From Arcuatula senhousia (lineage: Eukaryota > Mollusca > Bivalvia > Mytilida > Mytilidae): a stretch of DNA of 64,000 nucleotides. The translations under genes were made by a program, and so were the position numbers. Under the pieces are notes generated by a model. The model had not been told where the DNA came from and did not search any database. It saw only the letters and a list, made by a program, of their open reading frames with translations. The stretch covers positions 58,776,867 through 58,840,866 of the forward strand of contig OZ020303.1 in the NCBI GenBank assembly GCA_963971305.1. The letters are read 5' to 3'. Shown in pieces: positions 57,625 to 64,000 of the stretch. The first letter of the stretch is position 1, and every line of letters begins with the position of its first letter.

Positions 57625-59070
57625 CATAGTATGGCCGTAATTGTATATTAATCTGTATGACTATTGAAAACATAATGAAGTATTAATCTTGTATGTGTAC
57701 TTTTAGTTTGCACCCCATTGAATCTTGGATAGGATCAACATAAATCAGTTCTGTTTTATGTTATTTCAAGCATGTATGAGTTCTAAAATCGTTCATGGTC
57801 AACGGAAATAACACTAGATACATCTTTATTGTCTATTAGCATATAGTGAACATAATAATCCTAGGAATTATTGGTCAATGGCTCCAACAAATAGATTGAT
57901 AGTAAAACAAGTGCTCATGTAGTGACAACTCTGTTGAATAGAATAGGGTCGTTCGGATGTACTTGATGTTACTTGAATTCGTAAAGCAAAATACCAAAGA
58001 AAATATTTACAACACCTTTTTTTTCCTTAAAGCATGCAGGTGACGTTGGTATTGGCATAAAAAGGATTGCAATCTGGCTGTAATATATTATAATAAAATT
58101 TATAAATATTGCAGCGTGGTAAAATTTGCCTTCTGTATTTTCGTAATTTTCCATATTTTAATGGATAGTTTTAAAAACGAAAGAATTTGTTTGTTTTTTC
58201 AAGTCAGTAAATAGCTGAAAAAATATTGAAAATTTTCAGTTATTACCTGTAATTCCTAAAAATTTAGTAAACACATGTAATTCCTAATTTGGCTAGTAAT
58301 TACAGGTATTTACTGATTTGCTTAGTAATTACACGTAATTCCTGATTTCACCTGGGAAAATCTTTAATATGATTATTACACTCTGTCTTCAAGTACACGA
58401 GCTCAAACTTTCAACTTAATAAAACCTACATGAAAACTCTATATTTTATATTTTTATTCAAATGGGTCAAATTTGAACACGATTTTCCGTCTTTTTTTTT
58501 TTCTTTTTGCAAAATTATTAAAGAATATTCTTTTATAAAAGTGCAAAAAAATCAATACTTTTGCACCTTCCAAAGTTTTGAATCATATCATAGGCTGCTG
58601 ATGTAGGCAACGCCTTTAAATATGCATAAACAGCCTCACCACATTAACAGTTTTTGTTTACCACTTTTATATAATTCCTAATCTAAAAAAGCAAGTACAT
58701 GTAATTCCTCTTTCAAAGAAAGCGGCTTTTTGTGAAAAACGTTTAGTTGTTACATCTTGAAAATTTAACGATGAAGTTTTATATAAAAAGGATTTTTTTA
58801 CGAACGTATAGTTTTTTTTAATTTTTTTATTTATTTATTTTTTTTTATTTTGAAGATTTGTGTTCAACTTCCTTTCATTCTGAAGTGAATGGCACATGAA
58901 CAGCTTGAAAAGGAGATCCAAATTTAATGTGTAACATGTATGTTCATCATTTTTGTTTGAATTTGAGACAACACTAATACTGTGAAAGACTATATCGAAT
59001 TATTTTGGATTTTTTTAATACCATTTCAACAACAACAAAAAACAAGACTTAGAAATATGAAAAGTCCTAA
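57625..59070. other. No gene; recurring GTAATTCCT motif
   Basis: ACATGTAATTCCT or ACACGTAATTCCTG recurs at 58245-58345 and again at 58670-58710, with inverted GTAATTACAGG between. It may be a small dispersed element with ends at about 58.19 and 58.72 kb. Otherwise T-rich. Confidence 0.4.
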
Positions 59071-59165
59071 GATCGCAATGGAATAGGGAGGTTTGGCGCC
59101 ATAAAACCTGGTTTAACCCACCATTTCGTTTGACATGCCTGTACCAAGTCAGGACCATTGCGATC
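59071..59165. repeat. Family H repeat, copy 3
   Basis: GATCGCAATGG ... CCATTGCGATC with the same interior as copy 1. The two are very close in sequence, so spread was recent or the family is under constraint. Confidence 0.7.
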
Positions 59166-59404
59166 CACCAATTCTCCGGTATGACTTATTCGTTTTAGTC
59201 ATTTTCATTCAAGTTCGGTAGTTTTGTTATTACCTTTCTGGAATATACATTTACCAAAATGCACCGCTTACTTATTTTTAAGCTTGTTATTTCATACTAT
59301 TATCTACTTTTTACTAAAAATTTGGCATACCAGACAACAAAGCTAACCTGAACTAAAAGAGTACTTTGCAAATAAATTTGAACAGCTTTTGTCAGTTATA
59401 GCCA

Positions 59405-59765
59405 GTTTTTTCTTTTTTTCCTCGCTATCTTCTTTTAAGATGATGTTGAACTCTCGGTGACATTTTTCAAATGGAATTAATCCCAATAATATTTTATTGT
59501 TGTAAAGTGTGCGTCGAAATATATAACCATATAATATTATATTTACGTTGCATTACTTTAAAGATATCAATCCTTTGTCGCCTTTGTAACTATCTGGCTC
59601 TATAACTTCTTAAGTTGTTGTTGAACTCTCAGTAACATCTTTTCATAGCGAACTAATGGAATTAATATCTTTATTGTTGAGAAGTGTTTGTCAAAACAAA
59701 TGTATTTCTGATTCGGATAAGATTCAGTTACAATTTTATTTACGTTTCATACTTAATATTGTATT
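59405..59765 (+). repeat. Repeat family K, two tandem copies
   Basis: GATGTTGAACTCTCGGTGACATxTTTxAxAxxGAATTAATxxC..AATATxTTTATTGTTGxxAAGTGTxxGTC occurs at 59440 and again at 59618, both followed by ATTTACGTTxCAT. Confidence 0.65.
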
Positions 59766-60420
59766 AATATTAGAACCTAAAATGTGACAGCAAATCAAGG
59801 CCATTGAGTAATAAACTTCAAAATGGTATACGTCTTTTAAGTACCACTTTTTATAATAACCATGCAAAAAGCGATTCATGGGTGGAAAGCCTACACCACT
59901 TTATTTTTGATATGTTACTCCTTCTAGCACGCTGATTCGATATTTTGTACTCATTCAGAGAAAGAAAATATATAGAATACATTGCAAAATTGTAAGAAAG
60001 GGAGATAACTCTTAAAACTGTCAATTTTTTTATCGATGAATCACTTTTCTTCAATGTTGATTCTTAGGTGGAGTACTACTTTTAAGTATTTGTTATTTTT
60101 TCCTAAAAAATCTGCTTTTTATCAGTGGCTGTGTGTCATGATGTATTTGTTACAAGATTTTAATTGAAAGTAAAATTTTGCTCCTAAGAGTAACGTTTAT
60201 AATAAGTTTCCTTATATGTTATTAGCCAAAAAAAAATTTTGAGTCAAAAGTGAAGATGATATAAAAAATAGTAATTTGCGGAGTCTTGTTAAATTTGCAG
60301 TAACGTGAAGAAAACACTACCCAGTTTGGTTCTAATCTGTTCAGTGGTTTCGGAGATCTAGATGTTTAAATAAGAATAAACGACATAAGATGACAGACGA
60401 CAAGTAATGGGAATAGCTAA

Positions 60421-60708
60421 GGGACTATCCATTTAACTTGAAGGGGGGCTTGGTTTTTTTCCTAAAAAAAATTCTTGAAAATGATTTTTGATAAAAAAAA
60501 TTTTAAAAAATTGGCAGCAGGAGGGTAAGAAAAAAATATTCTGAAGAAGAATTTCAGCCATATAAAATAATGAAAAAAAAACATTCTGTCGCGACGCCTT
60601 ACAAAAATTCTGTCTCGACGCATTCACAAAATAAATATTTTGCGGAAAAAAAATTCTGGCCAAAACAAAAAACCATGCCCCCCCTCTTCAAGTTAAATGG
60701 TCCGTCCC
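60421..60708. mobile_element. MITE, related family with CCATTTAACTTGAAG termini
   Basis: GGGACTATCCATTTAACTTG at the left and CAAGTTAAATGGTCCGTCCC at the right, followed inward by GGGGGGCTTGG/CCATGCCCCCCC. TAA flanks both ends (60418-60420, 60709-60711). The layout matches the GGGAGC MITEs but the sequence differs, suggesting a sister family. Confidence 0.7.
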
Positions 60709-61609
60709 TAACATGTAATTTCTTTCCATGTGAGCTTAACAGAAGTTCATGCTGCTTCACAAACAGATTTAATCTGAGTCTGAAGACTTTAATATACTTC
60801 AGAGAAATGAATGCAATAACACATGGATGAATATGTATTTTGCGAGGTTCCCAAATACAGAATACAAAAATATTCCGAATGGGATTTTCAACCAAATATA
60901 AACGCTCAATGGGGGCCACTGCAAAGGCCACACTCGCAAACTGCTGGCTGGGGAGGGATTAACATAAGCATTAAGCTTGTTTCCCGATCCAGGATAAATA
61001 AATGTGTTTAAACTAACCAAATATATTAAAGACATATAAATAAAGAAGATAAATGAGATACCAATTCTTGGTCTTACGAGAACGTGTAAGAAATATCGTA
61101 ATACGGCATAACCAAATTAACCGTTCAAGTTAATACCCGTTTTGGTATTTTATTTCATAAGTAAGTTGTCGATGACAACATTGTGTATCTTTATTTTGTC
61201 ACGTCTTTCAAAGAGAAGGTTAAAAAGATAAGGAAACTCGGATGAAATAAATCTAATAGAATATCATAAAACAGAGCAAACTTTTTTTTTAAAATATGCA
61301 AGGAGTGATTTTATTGGCATTTAATTTCCAAGCTGATGTTTTTATGCGGCTTTATATCAGTAAACATTCAAGATGCTACGTCCACATTTCTCTTGAGATA
61401 ATCGGTGCTAGAAAGGCATTTTAAATGAGCTTGTTTACTTCAAAAATCTGTTTTGGAATACTAAGTACAAGCCTGGTATCAATGCAACAATCAAGTTCCT
61501 GTGCCTCCAGCCCCCTCCACCCGTTATCATTTTTGTATCCTCTGCCTCTCCTACACGTTTTGTAATCTTTATTCTCAGGGTATGATTCTGATAAAATGTT
61601 GATTTTTTA

Positions 61610-61765
61610 AAAACAATTTTGAATTTAATAATCGGAATTGGTAAAATCGTGTCAGACAAGTCGGATGACAGTAAACATTCAAGAAAAGGCTTGTGATTAC
61701 CCTCGGGGACCTCAGCAGCGGTTATCGACCCAGTAGTTTCAAAATAAAATACCAAAAAACGGGTA
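61610..61765 (+). repeat. Partial copy of the 390-bp repeat
   Basis: TTGAATTTAATAATCGGAATT, GGTAAAATCGTGTCAGACAAG, GCTTGTGATTACCCTCGGG and GGTTATCGACCCAGTAGTTTC match 48.2-48.3 and 47.96 kb. Confidence 0.6.
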
Positions 61766-63787
61766 ATAGTTGTAATTATGTAATAGAATATTGCTGACTT
61801 TTTTTGTGATAAGCATAATAAATGAAAGTTCACGTTTGCTATTTTTAAATATAGAATTTAATAACTCGGTAACTTAACCTTTCACTTTATACGGCCAATA
61901 AAGGCCATTAAACATTTGCTCATTCGAAATAAAGTACACAAACAAGAAAATGTCGCGTCTAAATACATCAAGGCAAAAATGAAAAGTAAAATAAGATGAA
62001 AATTATTATAAGTAATATTAATTTATTTTTATTCCTAAAAAGAAATGGATTAAATGCTTTAAGTTACATTGGCTTCATATAAAAAATATATCCCTCGGTT
62101 GCAAATTTTTTTTTAATAGAATTTAAGGTTTAACTTAAATTCAATTATCGATGTGCCGGAAATTTCTCCGTATTTTAGTCCGGATGACTCTTTTGAGTGA
62201 CGTCATCAGCGTTAAACTGGCCTTTCTAAGTGCAACACGATAGATGGAAGTCGAAATTTTATGGGAAAAAATCCATGGACATCTGTGTTTCAGGGGAGTA
62301 TATTTCAGTTAATTGTATTAGAAAAAGATCTTACTCGGATAATATTATAAAACTTGTTTAGTTTTATCAAGTAAATGCCTTTTTAACAATCACTGTGTTG
62401 GCATTTTCACAACAAAACGCTTTGTAACAGCGTGTCATATAAATGACAGATTCAGCAGTGATGAAACTATAACTATACACTGCGAAATAAAATTACATTG
62501 ATGATACATTACATTTGTTATTAACTTATTTCTCCGAGAATCGGGCAATTCATGAATTCATGCCCCCATAACACGTAGGGCTTCCTGTTATAATTACTTC
62601 AAAAATCACGTTTGTTTGTTTGCTTTTCCTCTTAAAACAAGAGTTAATGTTTGAACAATTTCGATTCATTATTATCATCGGCATGTTGCTCTAAACATTG
62701 CTTAGATTACAAAATGAATTATTGATTGATTGATTGATTTGTGTATGATTTTGTCCTGTCGGCGTAATTTTAGCCAAGACCAGGACAGTGAACATAATGC
62801 ATTTATTTTTATAATTATATATGTTAAACTAGGCTAGCATTAGTTTTATTCTCGATTTTCTTTAGTTTATAGAATGTATGGAAAGCAACAGTGGAAAGAA
62901 CTAAATACAGCTTCAACGTTATTTGACTTTGTTTGGACTTCAAAAAGAGGGATAATCTGAAACTCACTGGAGTTGGATCGTAACCACCTCCTGCCACAAC
63001 AAATTTCACGACTTAGATTATGGTTTTTTCGACGTCAGCCCGGATTTAATCGACCATTAATATTGCATATTCGAAATCAACCGATGGGGATCCACCTGTG
63101 AATGTTCATGTATATAGGTAATGTGTCCAACAAATATACTCCTGTTGCATATAGTGTACACATTCATTATTTAATTTTTGTAACCTCTCAATAGTCGAGC
63201 ATTTATTCTTACATTCATTGATATGTGTTTGCTTCAAACTCAGATTTCCTATTAAACAATGACAATATAAATTCACATGAGGTTTTACACCGTTTAGTCC
63301 AACATAATTTCGTAGGTGGTCATCAATGATTGCTTAATTTATTGTTTTGTAAGCATATCTTGCATGCCAAAAATGTGCCGTTTCAAGAATTCTTTAATTT
63401 ATTAAATCATATAATCTTTTTCATATTTATATTGTTCTAATCTTTACCTAGAATTGACTTAAACAGAAATCGGGATGCAATATATAATTATATAGAATTT
63501 ATGTTTTGATTAAAACTGATTTGATAGTTTAATATTTATAGATCAGTTATTTAAAATGTAATATACATTTACGCCATAGATTTTTTTTAAAGTTCTAATT
63601 TCATTTATTTATCTATTGAATTTATTGTCAATAACGGTAAGAAAAAATTATAAGAATATGTATTAATTTTTCATTTGTTTATTTTTGTTTTAGTTTATTA
63701 TGCATGTTATTCTTATAAGTGTTTAAGGGAAAAAAAGAAAACAATTATCTTCGCTTGCAGCTGTATGTATGTAAATATGCACATTGA

Positions 63788-63822
63788 CACACACACTCAC
63801 TCACACACACACACACACACTG
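63788..63822 (+). repeat. (AC)n microsatellite
   Basis: CACACAC runs interrupted by two CACT units. Other short simple repeats in the window: (TA)n at 16810-16830, (GT)n at 28575-28590, (TGAT)n at 62722-62740. Confidence 0.8.
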
Positions 63823-64000
63823 ATTATTCGACTTGTGTTTTTACAAAGTCGAGTGTACATAACCTTGATCAATATGTCCAATTACAAACATCAAACTGAC
63901 TGACATTTCAGCTTGAATAAACATCTAACCATCTTTACACTGCTGGGTTGATTAAGAAGTCTTATCCTATAATAACACATATACACATTGTGCATTTTAT

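Larger units (their letters stand above)
60712..64000. other. No gene seen in the right end
   Basis: Apart from the 61.6-kb repeat copy and microsatellites nothing is supported. 60.82-60.98 kb is richer in G+C (GGGGGCCACTGCAAAGGCCACAC) with open frames on both strands, but no family is recognisable. Confidence 0.4.

Noticed and set aside
60599..60931. 110-codon minus-strand ORF
   Set aside because: It overlaps the right end of a MITE and has no recognisable motif or splice support.

Overview
The window looks like nuclear DNA from a bivalve mollusc, most likely a mytilid mussel. It is AT-rich, it has one spliced receptor gene with long introns, and it is full of short dispersed repeats, inverted-repeat elements and decayed retroelements of kinds that recur in bivalve genomes. 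The species call is an inference from repeat style and from the mussel-like look of several repeat cores. No rRNA gene, CRISPR array or bacterial-type operon was seen.

The only clearly cellular gene is a rhodopsin-family GPCR on the minus strand. It has three coding exons (15537-15669, 9210-9413, 7950-8818) that join through two phase-1 introns into one frame of about 401 residues. It carries NRY in place of DRY and an NPLVY in TM7, and resembles the Tre1/moody/GPR84 and melatonin-receptor branch. Its 6.1-kb first intron holds a 5'-truncated but otherwise open APE-type non-LTR retrotransposon in the same orientation, plus an inverted-repeat element whose end lies about 24 bp from the exon 1 donor.

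Upstream of the GPCR, 15.95-20.8 kb is a diverged tandem duplication. 20.8-30.5 kb is mostly featureless apart from a TTAA-flanked MITE, two short tandem duplications and dispersed repeats. From about 30.8 to 50.9 kb the sequence is a serial segmental duplication: the same ordered landmarks recur three or four times. Comparing these paralogous copies exposes later insertions with inferable empty sites: a 3.1-kb element with long inverted termini and a 5-bp ATAAA target duplication (36154-39276), a self-nested cluster of TACGAG-rich elements (31.3-33.07 kb), two pieces of a Penelope-like retroelement, and a small MITE with GGAGTAG ends. A dozen or more further repeats continue to 64 kb, including a 21-bp minisatellite, duplicated palindrome-rich elements built from GATAAACTCAGTTTATC-like units, and Harbinger-style MITEs with TAA/TTA target duplications.

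The layout is therefore one receptor gene beside a long accessory region shaped by local duplication and transposon insertion. Two short coding-like pieces (45747-45861 and 47646-48020) could be exons of an unrecognised gene or parts of repeats. The sequence alone does not decide which.
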